DNA of 18,995 nt, taken from NCBI GenBank assembly GCA_041485385.1, contig JBGPJM010000079.1, positions 1 to 18,995 on the forward strand, given 5' to 3'. This stretch comes from JBGPJM01 sp041485385 (GTDB taxonomy: Bacteria; Planctomycetota; Phycisphaerae; Phycisphaerales; UBA1924). The position numbers were made by a program, and so were the translations under genes. Positions 6,229-15,226 of this stretch are shown piece after piece (position 1 is the stretch's first letter; every line of letters starts with the position of its first letter). The notes beneath the pieces are model-generated. The model did not search any database. It saw only the letters and a program-made list of their open reading frames with translations, and had not been told where the DNA came from.

Positions 6229-7614
6229 ATGTCCCCGCCGCCGCCCGCCGGCCCGCCTCCCCCCCATGCACGCGCCGCGATCGTCTCCATCGGCGACGAG
6301 CTGACCCGCGGCCAGTGCCTGGACACCAACTCCCGCTGGCTGGCGGATCGTCTCATGTCCCTGGGCATCGAGACGATCGAGCATGCCACGATCCCCGACG
6401 ACCGGGCCGCGACCGCCGACACGCTGCGTCGCCTGGCGAGCGCGGCCCCGCTCATCATCACGACCGGCGGGCTGGGGCCGACGCTGGACGACCTCACCCG
6501 TCAGGCTCTGGCCGACGTCCTGGACGAGCAGCTCATCGCCGACGCCGAGGCCTTGGAGGCGCTGGCCCGGCGCTTCGCGTCGCGCGGGCGCACGCTGAAC
6601 GAGATCCAGAAGATCCAGGCGTGCCGACCCCCGAGCGCCCGGATGCTCCGCAACGACTGGGGGACAGCGCCCGGCCTGCATGCGCTGCTGGCCGTCGGCG
6701 CCGGCGCGGACATTTTCTGCCTGCCCGGCCCGCCCGGCGAGATGCAGCCGATGTTCGAGCAGTCCGTGGTCCCGGCGCTCCGGCCGGATCCCTCGACGAC
6801 GGTGCGCACACGACTGGTCCACCTCATCGGGCTTCCCGAGGGGGAGGCCGCCATGCGCCTCGGCCCGCTCATGGACCGCTCGCGCAACCCGCTGGTGGGC
6901 ATCACGGTCGCCGGCCTCGTCCTGACCTGCCGCGTGCGTTACGCCGGGCCGCTCGACGGCGCGGCGGCGGACCGGGAGGTCGAGCGGACGGTCTCGGCGA
7001 TCCACGGCGCACTCGGGCCGTTCATCTTCGGCAAGGACGACGACACGCTCGCGACGGTCATCATCCGCGAGCTGGTCGCCCGCCGGCGGACCCTGGCGGT
7101 CGTCGAATCCTGCACGGGCGGGATGCTGGGACAGATGCTGACGGACGTGCCGGGATCATCGGAGGCGTTCATCGGCGGGTGGATCACCTACTCGAACCGG
7201 CTGAAGCACGAGCTGGTCGGCGTGCCCGAGCAGGACCTGGCCGCGCACGGCGCCGTGAGCGAGCAGACCGCCCGCGCGATGGCCGTCGGTGGCCTCGAGA
7301 AGTCGGGCGCCGACCACTGCCTGGCGGTCACCGGCGTCGCCGGGCCGGGTGGAGGCTCTTCCGCCAAACCGGTCGGCACGGTGTTCATCTCGCACGCGTG
7401 GCGGTGCACCGGTCCCCCCCCCAGCCCGGCGACGGCCAGCGAGGTCCGTCGGTTCCTAATCATGGGCGACCGCGACAGTGTCCGGGACCGTTCCGCCCGC
7501 AGCGCCTTGGCGGTGCTGCTGTTCGCGCTCCGGCCGCCCGACGCCCCGGCGACGAGGCTCGTCTGGGAAATCCCGCTGGCGGGAGCCCCGCCGACTTCTG
7601 CAACCGCGCGATAG
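6229..7614 (+). CDS. cinA: CinA: molybdopterin-binding-like domain plus nicotinamide-nucleotide amidase
   Basis: 461-aa cytoplasmic protein of the CinA family. Its C-terminal PncC domain deamidates nicotinamide mononucleotide in NAD salvage, and its N-terminal COG1058 domain is associated with ADP-ribose pyrophosphatase activity. The N-terminal domain (about 15-185) shows AIVSIGDELTRGQCLDTNSR and IITTGGLGPTLDDLTRQALA. The C-terminal domain (about 280-430) shows VVESCTGGMLGQMLTDVPGS, GWITYSNRLKHELVGV and VTGVAGPGGGS. Length is slightly above the usual 410-430, partly because of a Pro-rich N-terminus (residues 3-12) and a divergent C-terminal tail. ATG 6229 is the only start that fits. It has no visible Shine-Dalgarno, and the frame stays open far upstream only because it lies antisense to other genes. 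It appears to be a single-gene transcription unit. Confidence 0.93.
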   Translation: MSPPPPAGPPPPHARAAIVSIGDELTRGQCLDTNSRWLADRLMSLGIETIEHATIPDDRAATADTLRRLASAAPLIITTGGLGPTLDDLTRQALADVLDEQLIADAEALEALARRFASRGRTLNEIQKIQACRPPSARMLRNDWGTAPGLHALLAVGAGADIFCLPGPPGEMQPMFEQSVVPALRPDPSTTVRTRLVHLIGLPEGEAAMRLGPLMDRSRNPLVGITVAGLVLTCRVRYAGPLDGAAADREVERTVSAIHGALGPFIFGKDDDTLATVIIRELVARRRTLAVVESCTGGMLGQMLTDVPGSSEAFIGGWITYSNRLKHELVGVPEQDLAAHGAVSEQTARAMAVGGLEKSGADHCLAVTGVAGPGGGSSAKPVGTVFISHAWRCTGPPPSPATASEVRRFLIMGDRDSVRDRSARSALAVLLFALRPPDAPATRLVWEIPLAGAPPTSATAR

Positions 7615-7672
7615 CCGCGGCTTTCTCGCGATTCCGACCGTCCCGAACAGTCACCGGTAGGCGGCGTTCTGG

Positions 7673-7678
7673 TAGAAT
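7673..7678 (+). promoter_or_regulatory. Possible -10 element upstream of the cytochrome cluster
   Basis: TAGAAT lies in the 134-base gap between cinA and the DUF1549/DUF1553 gene, about 70 bases before the start codon. It matches five of six consensus -10 positions. The hexamer 17 bases upstream is GTCACC, which matches only three of six -35 positions. Position and spacing suit a promoter for the 7749-14623 cluster, but the call is tentative. Confidence 0.3.
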
Positions 7679-7748
7679 GGATGCTCCCGGCTCGCTGGGG
7701 GTGGGGTCGCGCGGCAGAGCCAGCCCTGCGTTCTCGCCTGGATTCCCT

Positions 7749-10700
7749 ATGGGCACCTTCCACCGCGGACGATCATGCTTCGCCGGGACCGTCGCGATGG
7801 CCATCGGGGCCACCGCGTGGCTGGCCGGCTGCTCCGACGACACGACCGAACCAAAGTCGACGCGGGCCGTTGCGTTCACCCCGCCGGCATTGATTCCCGC
7901 GGCGTCCGTTCCCTCGCCGGGGACCGCCGGCGAGCCAATCCGTTACGACCGTGACATCCGGCCGCTCCTCTCCGACCGCTGCTTCAAGTGCCACGGCCCC
8001 GACGGCGCCAAGCGACAGGCCGAGCTGCGCCTGGACAAGTCCGAGGTCGCCATGTCCGACCTGAAGGGGCACACCGCGATCGTCCCTGGGAGCCTGGAGA
8101 AGAGCGAGCTGTGGCAGCGGGTCAGCAGCACCGACCCAGAGTTCATGATGCCGCCGCCCACCAGCAACAAGCGCCCGCTCGGGCCGGACGAGCGCGAGCT
8201 GATGCTGCGGTGGATAGAGGAAGGGGCCCGGTACGAGCCGCACTGGTCGTTCGTGGCGCCCGTGCGCCCGCCCGTGCCCGAGGTGCAGAACGTTTCGTGG
8301 TGCCGCAACGAGATCGACCGGTTCATCGTGGCCGAACTCGAGCGCCACACCGTCGCCCCAGGCCCGGAGGCCGGTCGCGAGACTCTTCTCCGTCGCGTCA
8401 CGCTCGACCTCACCGGGCTGCCCCCCACGCTCGAGGAGATCGACGAGTTCCTCAACGACCAGCGCCCGGACGCCTACGAGCGCTTCGTCGACCGGCTCAT
8501 GACCCAGGAGCCTTGGAGGACCCGGTACGCCGAGCGCATGGCCACGCCGTGGCTCGACGCGGCGCGCTACGCCGACACCTGCGGCATCCATATGGACGCC
8601 GGGCGCACCATCTGGCCGTACCGCGACTGGGTGCTCAAGGCCTTCCGCCAGAACATGCCCTTCGACCGGTTCCTCACCGAGCAGCTCGCCGGCGACCTCA
8701 TCCCGGGCGCCACGCAGGACCAGAAGATCGCCAGCGGGTTCAACCGCGCCCACGTCACCAGCGACGAGGGCGGCGCCATCGCCGAGGAGTACCTCGTCGA
8801 GTACGCCGTAGACCGCGCCGCCACAACCAGCTCGGTCTTCCTCGGCCTCACCATGGGCTGCGCCCGCTGCCACGAGCACAAGTTCGACCCCGTGTCGCAG
8901 GAGGAGTTCTACCGCTTCTACGCGTTCTTCGACTCGATCGAGGAGCCGGGGCTGTACTCGCAGCTCCCCGATCCCAAACGGGCGTTCGAGCCGTTCCTGG
9001 CGATCCCCACGCCCGAGCAGCAGGCCGCGCTGGGCACCCTGAAGGAGCAGCTCGAGCAGGAACGCAAGGAGCTCGACACTCCCGACCCGCGCGAGGCCAA
9101 GCAGCGGGCGGCCTTCTTCGAGGGACTGATCACGCGCAGCGGGCTTGCGTGGCAGTCCTCGCAGGTCGCCCTTGCGGAGTCGCTCGAGGGCGCGACGCTG
9201 ACCGTGCAGCCCGACGGCTCGGTGCTGGCCTCCGGGAAGAACCCGGACAAGGACGAGCACGTCATCACGCTCACCACGCAGGCGACGGACCTTCGCCTGC
9301 TGCTGCTCGAGGCGCTCACCGACCCGAGCCTGCCGATGGGGCGCGTCGGTCGCGCCGAGAACGGCAACGCCGTGCTCTCGGGCGTGACGGCCGAGGCGGT
9401 GTCGGTCGCCGATGAGAGCAAGCGGCAGCCCGTGCACTTCGCGTGGGCGTGGGCCGACCACGAGCAGGCCGACGGCGACTACCGCGCTGTCAACGTCCTC
9501 GACGCCTCCGATGATCTTGGATGGGCCGTCGACGCCCACCGCAAGGACGGCTCGCGCGTGGCGATGCTGCTCGCGCAGGAGCCCTTTGGGTTCGACGGCG
9601 GCACCCGGCTCGTCGTGCACCTGCAGTACCGCACGGTCTACGCTCGCCACACGTTCGGGCGCGTGCGGCTGGGCGTCGGCCAGCTCAAGGATGAGGGCCT
9701 CGCTGTGCTCCCGTCGGCCACCAGCACCTGGTACCTCGTCGGCCCCTTCCCGGCCGACGACGGCAAGGCGGCGTTCACGAAAGCCTTCGGCCCAGAGAGC
9801 GAGAGCGACCTGGACCTCAAGCACAACTTCGGCGACGGCAACCAGTTCTGGCACTACGTGCCGAGGCTCGACGACGACCGGCTGAACGGCGAGCTGGCGC
9901 AGGGGATCAACGCGACGTATGTCGGCCGCCGGCTGTTCGTTCCCTCGGCGCGCACGATCGAGGTATCGCTGGGGAGCGACGACGGCTTCCGCCTCTTCCT
10001 CAACGGGAAGGAGATCGCGTCGAAGCAGGTCGAGCGGGCCCTTGCCGCCAACCATGACAAGGCCACACTCGAACTGCACGCGGGCGCCAACACGCTGGTC
10101 ATGAAGGTCGTGAACACCGGCGGCGCGGCGGGCTTCTACTATCACGCCACGCGACTGGACGACGAGCTGACCGGCGCCATGGCCGCGGCCCTGCTCCCCG
10201 GATCCGCCCTCTTCCCGGACCTCTCGCAGCGGCTCGACCGCGCCTGGCGCGAGACCTTCTCGGCCGCGTACCGCCAGCGCACCCAAGGGATCACCGCGCT
10301 GGACAAGCAGGCGACCGAGCTGGACGCGCAGATCCCGCGCACGATGGTGATGCAGGAGCTGCCCAAGCCGCGCGAGACCTTCGTTCTCACCCGCGGACAG
10401 TACGACCACCCGGACAAGTCGCGCCCGGTGACGCGCGCCGTCCCGGCGGCGTTCGGGAAGCTCGCCGAGGGCGCCCCGGTCGACCGGCTCGGCCTGTCGC
10501 AATGGCTGACCGCGCCCGAGAACCCGCTGGTGGCCCGCGTGGCGGTGAACCGGATGTGGGAGATCGTCTTCGGCACGGGCATCGTCCGCACCAGCGAGGA
10601 TTTCGGCCAGCAGGGCGAATGGCCGAGCCACCCGGAGCTGCTGGATTGGCTCGCCGTGGAGTTCCGCGAGAAGGGATGGGATACGCAGGGGATGCTCCGC

Positions 10701-11429
10701 AGGCTGGTGACGAGCAGCACCTACCGCCAGTCCTCCCGCGCCCGCCCCGAGCTGCACGAGCGTGACCCCGACAACCGCTGGCTCTCGTACTTCCCGCGCA
10801 AGCGCCTCGGCGCCGAGCAGATTCGCGACCAGGCGCTCTACGTCTCCGGCCTGCTGGTCGAGAAGTTCGGCGGGCCGTCCGTCAAACCCTACCAGCCACC
10901 GGGCCTGTGGGAGGAGGTCGCCATGCCGCAGTCCAACACCCGCGTATTCATGCGCGGCGAAGGGCCGGACCTGTGGCGTCGCAGTCTGTACACCTACTGG
11001 AAGCGGGCCTCGCCGCCGCCGTCGATGCTCACCCTCGACGCCCCCACGCGCGAGTCCTGCACCATCCGCCGCCCCTCCACCGACACGCCGCTGCAGGCCC
11101 TGGCGCTGTGGAACGACGAGCAGTTCGTCGAGGCCGCACGCGTGCTGGCCGAGCGCAGCCTGACCGAGCCGGGCGACGACACCCAGCGCCTCCGGCGCAT
11201 CTACCGGCGCTGCACGGGGCGCACGCCCGACGAGTCGGAGCTCAAGACGCTCGGCGCCGCCCTCGACCAGTTCCGGGCGCGCTACCGCGATGCCCCCGAG
11301 GACGCCGCGAAACTCCTGGGGGTGGGCGCCTCGCCGATGCCGGCGGGCGCCGACCAGGCCGAGCTCGCCGCGTGGACGCTGATCGCCAATGCCATGCTGA
11401 ACCTGGACGCCACCATCAACCGAGGGTGA
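7749..11429 (+). CDS. Planctomycete surface cytochrome lipoprotein, PSCyt1-DUF1549-DUF1553
   Basis: 1226-aa exported lipoprotein of the family that is greatly expanded in Planctomycetota. Its biochemical role is not established, although it is often linked to polysaccharide breakdown. The ATG at 7749 starts a lipoprotein signal ending WLAGC (Cys28); an in-frame ATG at 7677 would place 24 extra residues before it and spoil the signal. Domains in order: PSCyt1 cytochrome c-like (about 62-160) with haem motif CFKCH (Cys78, Cys81, His82) and a later MMPPP segment carrying the likely Met ligand; DUF1549/PSCyt2 (about 185-400) with a second CxxCH, CARCHEHKFDP (Cys371-His375); a central beta-rich region with DGFRLFLNGKEI (around 750) resembling carbohydrate-binding or PA14-like inserts; and DUF1553/PSD1 (about 900-1200) with NPLVARVAVNRMW and TSEDFGQQG. 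It is followed 4 bases later by the DUF1501 gene, the usual partner. Confidence 0.93.
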   Translation: MGTFHRGRSCFAGTVAMAIGATAWLAGCSDDTTEPKSTRAVAFTPPALIPAASVPSPGTAGEPIRYDRDIRPLLSDRCFKCHGPDGAKRQAELRLDKSEVAMSDLKGHTAIVPGSLEKSELWQRVSSTDPEFMMPPPTSNKRPLGPDERELMLRWIEEGARYEPHWSFVAPVRPPVPEVQNVSWCRNEIDRFIVAELERHTVAPGPEAGRETLLRRVTLDLTGLPPTLEEIDEFLNDQRPDAYERFVDRLMTQEPWRTRYAERMATPWLDAARYADTCGIHMDAGRTIWPYRDWVLKAFRQNMPFDRFLTEQLAGDLIPGATQDQKIASGFNRAHVTSDEGGAIAEEYLVEYAVDRAATTSSVFLGLTMGCARCHEHKFDPVSQEEFYRFYAFFDSIEEPGLYSQLPDPKRAFEPFLAIPTPEQQAALGTLKEQLEQERKELDTPDPREAKQRAAFFEGLITRSGLAWQSSQVALAESLEGATLTVQPDGSVLASGKNPDKDEHVITLTTQATDLRLLLLEALTDPSLPMGRVGRAENGNAVLSGVTAEAVSVADESKRQPVHFAWAWADHEQADGDYRAVNVLDASDDLGWAVDAHRKDGSRVAMLLAQEPFGFDGGTRLVVHLQYRTVYARHTFGRVRLGVGQLKDEGLAVLPSATSTWYLVGPFPADDGKAAFTKAFGPESESDLDLKHNFGDGNQFWHYVPRLDDDRLNGELAQGINATYVGRRLFVPSARTIEVSLGSDDGFRLFLNGKEIASKQVERALAANHDKATLELHAGANTLVMKVVNTGGAAGFYYHATRLDDELTGAMAAALLPGSALFPDLSQRLDRAWRETFSAAYRQRTQGITALDKQATELDAQIPRTMVMQELPKPRETFVLTRGQYDHPDKSRPVTRAVPAAFGKLAEGAPVDRLGLSQWLTAPENPLVARVAVNRMWEIVFGTGIVRTSEDFGQQGEWPSHPELLDWLAVEFREKGWDTQGMLRRLVTSSTYRQSSRARPELHERDPDNRWLSYFPRKRLGAEQIRDQALYVSGLLVEKFGGPSVKPYQPPGLWEEVAMPQSNTRVFMRGEGPDLWRRSLYTYWKRASPPPSMLTLDAPTRESCTIRRPSTDTPLQALALWNDEQFVEAARVLAERSLTEPGDDTQRLRRIYRRCTGRTPDESELKTLGAALDQFRARYRDAPEDAAKLLGVGASPMPAGADQAELAAWTLIANAMLNLDATINRG

Positions 11430-11433
11430 TCCG

Positions 11434-12918
11434 ATGGACTCGCTGGAAGAGCATTATCTCAACATCACCCGGCGCCGGTTCTTCGGGCACGCCGGCGCCT
11501 CGATCGGCGCGGGGCTGGGCGCTGTGGCGCTCGCTTCGCTCCTGGGCGCAGGGCGCACGCCTGGCGCCACCGAGCCGTCGCCCGGCACCCCCCTGCCCGG
11601 CTCTCCCCACACCGGCCCCCATTTCGCGCCCAAGGCCAAGCGCGTCATCTACTTCCACATGGAGGGCGCACCCAGCCAGCTGGACCTGTGGGACTACAAG
11701 CCCGGCCTGCGCGACCGCTTCAACCAGGACCTCCCCGACTCCATCCGCCAGGGCCAGCGGCTCACCGGCATGACCAGCGGCCAGACCCGCTTCCCCGTCG
11801 CGCCCTCGATCTTCAAGTTCACCCGCTACGCCAACAATCAGGACGGCGCGTGGATCAGCGAGCTCATGCCGCACACCGGCAAGGTCGCCAATGAGCTGTG
11901 CTTCGTCCATTCGATGCACACCGACGCGATCAACCACGAGCCGGGGATTACGTTCTTCCAGACCGGCAACCAACAGCCCGGGCGCCCCTCCTTCGGCTCG
12001 TGGGTCAGCTACGGCCTGGGGAGCGCCAACGCCAACCTCCCCGCCTTCGTGGTCCTCATCACGCAGGGGCTCGGGAACATGCAGGCCCTCTCGGCACGCT
12101 TCTGGGGGAGCGGGTTCCTCCCCAGCGAGCACCAGGGGTGCAAGCTCCGCAGCGGCGCCGACCCGGTGCTCTACCTCAACGATCCGCAGGGCGTCAAGCG
12201 CGCCGATCGGCGCGCGATGCTCGACCTGGTCACCGGCCTCAACCAGCGCGAGGCCCAGCGCACCCTCGACCCCGAGATCAGCGCCCGCATCTCCCAGTAC
12301 GAGATGGCCTACCGCATGCAGATGTCCGTCCCCGAGCTCACCGACCTTTCCGGAGAGGACCAGGAAACGCTCGACATGTACGGCCCGGACGTCACCAAGC
12401 CCGGCACCTTCGCCGCCAACTGCCTCCTCGCACGCCGCCTGACCGAGCGCGGCGTCCGCTTCATCCAGCTCTACATGCGGGGCTGGGACCAGCACGGCAA
12501 CCTGCCGGGAGAGATCCGGCTCCAGAGCAAGGCCGTCGACCAGCCCCAGGCCGCGCTCATCAAGGACCTCCGCCGGCGCGGCCTGCTCGACGACACCCTG
12601 GTCCTCTGGGCCGGCGAGTTCGGGCGGACCGTGTACAGCCAGGGCACGCTCACGCAGGAGAACTACGGGCGGGACCACCACCCGCGCTGCTTCACCGTCT
12701 GGATGGCCGGCGGCGGCATCAAGCCGGGCATCTCCTACGGCAAGACCGACGACTATTCGTACAACATCGTCGAGAACCCCGTCGAGGTGCACGACCTGCA
12801 CGCCACGATGCTTCACGTCCTGGGTGTCAACCACGAGAAGCTCTCCTACCGTCACCAGGGGCGCGACTTCCGGCTCACCGACGTGTTCGGCAACGTGCTG
12901 TCCCCTCTCCTGGCCTGA
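11434..12918 (+). CDS. DUF1501 protein with twin-arginine signal
   Basis: 494-aa exported protein of the DUF1501 family, which is related to the alkaline-phosphatase/sulfatase fold and usually encoded next to DUF1549/DUF1553 proteins in planctomycetes. Its substrate is unknown. The N-terminus ITRRRFFGHAGASIG (Arg13-Arg15) followed by a hydrophobic stretch is a Tat signal, so the protein is exported folded. Family segments are IYFHMEGAPSQLDLWDYKP, TDAINHEPGITFFQTGNQ, YMRGWDQHGN, LWAGEFGRTVYSQG and GRDHHPRCFTVWMAGGG. The His, Asp and Glu residues in these would be candidate metal or phosphate ligands. ATG 11434 lies 4 bases after the previous stop and has GAGG 8 bases upstream, so it is translated from the same message. 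The length is normal for the family and nothing appears to be broken. Confidence 0.94.
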   Translation: MDSLEEHYLNITRRRFFGHAGASIGAGLGAVALASLLGAGRTPGATEPSPGTPLPGSPHTGPHFAPKAKRVIYFHMEGAPSQLDLWDYKPGLRDRFNQDLPDSIRQGQRLTGMTSGQTRFPVAPSIFKFTRYANNQDGAWISELMPHTGKVANELCFVHSMHTDAINHEPGITFFQTGNQQPGRPSFGSWVSYGLGSANANLPAFVVLITQGLGNMQALSARFWGSGFLPSEHQGCKLRSGADPVLYLNDPQGVKRADRRAMLDLVTGLNQREAQRTLDPEISARISQYEMAYRMQMSVPELTDLSGEDQETLDMYGPDVTKPGTFAANCLLARRLTERGVRFIQLYMRGWDQHGNLPGEIRLQSKAVDQPQAALIKDLRRRGLLDDTLVLWAGEFGRTVYSQGTLTQENYGRDHHPRCFTVWMAGGGIKPGISYGKTDDYSYNIVENPVEVHDLHATMLHVLGVNHEKLSYRHQGRDFRLTDVFGNVLSPLLA

Positions 12919-12973
12919 CCCCCCCCCCTCCCCGGCCCGCCCCCCACCACCCCGGCTCGACCTGGTTCCCCTC

Positions 12974-14623
12974 ATGCTGACCGAATGGCTACGCGTCGCC
13001 GGCAGGTTCCACCCCCTGGTGCTGCACTTGCCCATCGGCCTGATCGCCGGCGCGGCGCTGCTGGAGATCGTGTCGGTCGTACGGCGCGCCCCCGTCTCGC
13101 GCGCCGCTTCGTCGGTGCTCGTGTGCTTCGCGGCCCTCGCGGCGGCGGTGACCGCGGGATCCGGGTACCTGCTCCAGGGCGAGGGCGGTTACGACGACGA
13201 CACGGTGTACACGCACAGGTGGCTGGGGTTCACCGTCGCCGGGTGCGCCTTAGTGCTGGCGTCGCTGCACACGGTCATGAGCCGCTCGCGGTCGGGGCGT
13301 CCCGCTGCGCGGATGGTCTGGGGGTACCGCGCGTGGCTCCTGGTGACGCTCGGGTTCCTGGTACCGGCAGGGCACTTCGGCAGCACGCTGACGCGCGGCG
13401 ATGGGTACCTGACGGCGCCGTTGCGGGACCGCACGCCGCCCGCTCCTCTCATCCCACCCACTGGCGACCCTCCGGCCGTGGTCGAGTCGTCCTACCGGCT
13501 CGTGATCGCACCGATCTTCGAATCGCGCTGCGCAAAGTGCCACAACCCGACCAAGAAGAAGGGCAAGCTCGTCCTCATCGAGCAGGCGGGGATCCTCGCC
13601 GGCGGCAAGAGCGGCCCGGTCATCGTCCCCGGCAAGCCCGAGCAGAGCGAGCTTGTCCGGCGCCTCCGCCTGGGCATGACCGAAGAAGACCACATGCCGC
13701 CCGAGGGCAAGGCGCAGCCCACGGATGATGAGATCCGCGCGCTCGAGCAGTGGATCGCCGCGGGGGCGCCCTTCGAGGGGATGGTGGCCGGGCTCACAGC
13801 CTCGGCCGCCGCCCCGCCGGCCGCGCCCCTCCCACCTGCCACCACCGCCGCCGCGCCCCCTCCCGTGCCGCCCGCACCGAAGGCCGCGCTCGATCGCCTG
13901 CGCGAGGCCCTTGTCCACGTCGAGCCGATCTCGCAGGGATCCAGCCTTCTCTGGATCGACTTCGCCGCCGCCGCGAAGAAGACGTCCGACGCCGACGTGG
14001 CGGCGCTGCTCGAGCCCGTGCGCGAGCAGGTGGCGGAGCTTTCGCTGGCCGGATGCACGATCACCGACGCGGCGATGCCGCTCATCGCCCGCATGCCCAA
14101 CCTCCGCCGCCTGGACCTGCGGTCGACGCCCATCACCGATGTGGGCGTCGCCCCGCTCGCCGGGCACCCACATCTCGAGGAGTTGGTGCTCGCCCAGACG
14201 AAGCTCAGCGACGCCGCGGCGGAATCGCTGCTGGCCCTCCCCGCGCTGCGGACGCTCTATCTCTGGCACGCCGGTCTCAGCGAGGAGGCAATCGGCCGCC
14301 TGCGGACGGAGCGCCCGTCGCTCCGGGTCAACGCCGGCGAGGTCGCCGACGCGGCCGCACTCGAAGCCGAGCAGGATCTCAAGTTCTCAAGCAACGCCCC
14401 CCTACCCGGCGCCGCGCCGGCCGCGCCCGCTGCATCCGCGCCCGGCGCGAGCGCGCTCGTGCCCGTCAACGCCACCTGCCCCGTGACCGGCAACCCGCTG
14501 AACCCGAAGTACCAGATCGTCTACAAGGGGCGCGTCATCGGCTTCTGCTGCCCCAACTGCCCCGGCGAGTTTTGGGCGGACCCGGCGAAGTTCGAGGCGA
14601 AGCTGCCGCCACCCCCACCGTGA
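12974..14623 (+). CDS. Membrane cytochrome: DUF2231, cytochrome c, LRR and YHS-like domains
   Basis: 549-aa multi-domain protein, probably anchored in the cytoplasmic membrane with its C-terminal part outside. Residues 13-140 form a DUF2231 domain with four predicted helices (about 14-36, 46-67, 83-102, 119-137) and the family histidines in FHPLVLHLPIGL, HRWLG and GHFG. Residues about 165-270 are a PSCyt1-type cytochrome c with CAKCH (Cys186, Cys189, His190) and DHMPPEGK as likely Met-ligand segment. A Pro/Ala-rich linker (about 277-302) leads to leucine-rich repeats (about 353-455; LSLAGCTITD, LDLRSTPITD, LVLAQTKLSD). After a second Ala/Pro linker comes a YHS-like metal-binding module with Cys502 and CCPNC (Cys525, 526, 529). 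It lies 55 bases after the DUF1501 gene. ATG 12974 is chosen because the first helix begins there; no Shine-Dalgarno is clear. Electron transfer is likely; partner and metal are unknown. Confidence 0.88.
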   Translation: MLTEWLRVAGRFHPLVLHLPIGLIAGAALLEIVSVVRRAPVSRAASSVLVCFAALAAAVTAGSGYLLQGEGGYDDDTVYTHRWLGFTVAGCALVLASLHTVMSRSRSGRPAARMVWGYRAWLLVTLGFLVPAGHFGSTLTRGDGYLTAPLRDRTPPAPLIPPTGDPPAVVESSYRLVIAPIFESRCAKCHNPTKKKGKLVLIEQAGILAGGKSGPVIVPGKPEQSELVRRLRLGMTEEDHMPPEGKAQPTDDEIRALEQWIAAGAPFEGMVAGLTASAAAPPAAPLPPATTAAAPPPVPPAPKAALDRLREALVHVEPISQGSSLLWIDFAAAAKKTSDADVAALLEPVREQVAELSLAGCTITDAAMPLIARMPNLRRLDLRSTPITDVGVAPLAGHPHLEELVLAQTKLSDAAAESLLALPALRTLYLWHAGLSEEAIGRLRTERPSLRVNAGEVADAAALEAEQDLKFSSNAPLPGAAPAAPAASAPGASALVPVNATCPVTGNPLNPKYQIVYKGRVIGFCCPNCPGEFWADPAKFEAKLPPPPP

Positions 14624-14634
14624 CCTGACCGATC

Positions 14635-14664
14635 TTGCCGCGCGGCAGACCCACGTGCTAGACT
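14635..14664 (+). promoter_or_regulatory. Promoter of the tRNA-Gly gene
   Basis: TTGCCG (14635-14640), an 18-base spacer, and TAGACT (14659-14664) lie just upstream of the tRNA, giving a predicted start near 14671, seven bases before the mature 5' end. The -35 overlaps a perfect 12-base palindrome TGCCGCGCGGCA (14636-14647). That palindrome could instead act as part of a hairpin after the upstream gene, although no T-run follows. Confidence 0.5.
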
Positions 14665-14677
14665 GTCCCCCAGTGCC

Positions 14678-14749
14678 GCGGGTGTAGTTCAGCGGTAGAA
14701 CGTCAGCTTCCCAAGCTGAATGTCAGGAGTTCGATCCTCCTCACCCGCT
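14678..14749 (+). tRNA. tRNA-Gly, anticodon CCC
   Basis: A complete cloverleaf can be drawn by eye. The acceptor arms are GCGGGTG and CACCCGC with discriminator T. The D arm is GTTC-AGCGGTA-GAAC, and the anticodon stem TCAGC/GCTGA encloses loop TTCCCAA, so the anticodon is CCC and reads GGG. The variable loop is ATGTC, and the T arm is AGGAG-TTCGATC-CTCCT. All stems pair fully. The CCA end is not encoded and must be added after transcription. It closely resembles bacterial tRNA-Gly(CCC) such as E. coli glyU. It lies alone between the cytochrome cluster and the NHEJ operon. Confidence 0.97.
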
Positions 14750-15226
14750 TTGGCGTAAACCCTGCTCACCAACGCGCTGTACACGCTCTCCGAGACTGAC
14801 TAACCGAGAGAGCACTCTGTCGTTGCGAAGAGACATCGGCGCGCCCTCGCTCCGGCACAACTGGAACGAAGCCCGGATTCCGGGCCCCGGTCGGCCACCT
14901 TCTCTGCCTTCCCCCGATCAATCTTTGGGTTGGTCCTCCCGGCCAAGCCGATGGAATATGTCCGTTCATGAGGAACGCCTCACGGATACCACGCGCCGCT
15001 CCCCTGTCGAAGGGTCGTGGACAATCGCCTCCGGGCCGAAAAGCGCGGTCTCCCGGTGGTTTCCCGGCAGTTACCGGAGCTTGTTCGCATCGCAACCGCC
15101 CGATGCATGCATCTGACCGAGCCTGCACCCCGGGGGTACACTCAGAACGGAGCGCCCAGCTCCGCCGGACGGAGCCGTCGAGTTCACGCGAAGGACGTCC
15201 TCACCCGCCAACCGGAGATCGAAGGC
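14750..15226. other. Non-coding stretch between tRNA-Gly and ku
   Basis: About 477 bases with lower GC and no recognisable protein on either strand; short open frames here overlap each other on opposite strands and show no family pattern. It holds a possible weak stem, GCTCTC (14785-14790) with GAGAGC (14808-14813), after the tRNA, and the candidate ku promoter at 15113-15142. A weaker promoter-like pair TTGGTC and GAATAT (18-base spacing) lies near 14933-14962. I see no other structure. Confidence 0.45.
15113..15142 (+). promoter_or_regulatory. Candidate promoter of the NHEJ operon
   Basis: CTGACC (15113-15118), an 18-base spacer and TACACT (15137-15142) match four of six positions at each element. 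Transcription would start near 15149, leaving a leader of about 78 bases before the ku start. It is the best sigma-70-like match I see between the tRNA and ku. No operator repeat is evident beside it. Confidence 0.4.

Noticed and set aside
7773..10757. Open frame of almost 1000 codons on the minus strand
   Set aside because: It is antisense to the DUF1549/DUF1553 gene, has no family pattern, and is explained by the strong third-position GC bias.
11416..13035. Minus-strand open frame of about 540 codons
   Set aside because: It is a shadow of the DUF1501 gene and the start of the DUF2231 gene; no recognisable domain.
14678..14749. tRNA-Gly as an integration site for a mobile element
   Set aside because: There is no integrase, no repeat of the tRNA 3' end and no compositional break nearby; ku/ligD is a native-looking operon.
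14785..14813. Terminator after tRNA-Gly
   Set aside because: Only a 6-bp stem with a 17-base loop and no T-run; too weak to call.
14766..15128. Short protein genes in the gap before ku
   Set aside because: Open frames on both strands overlap one another, lack Shine-Dalgarno sites and show no recognisable pattern.
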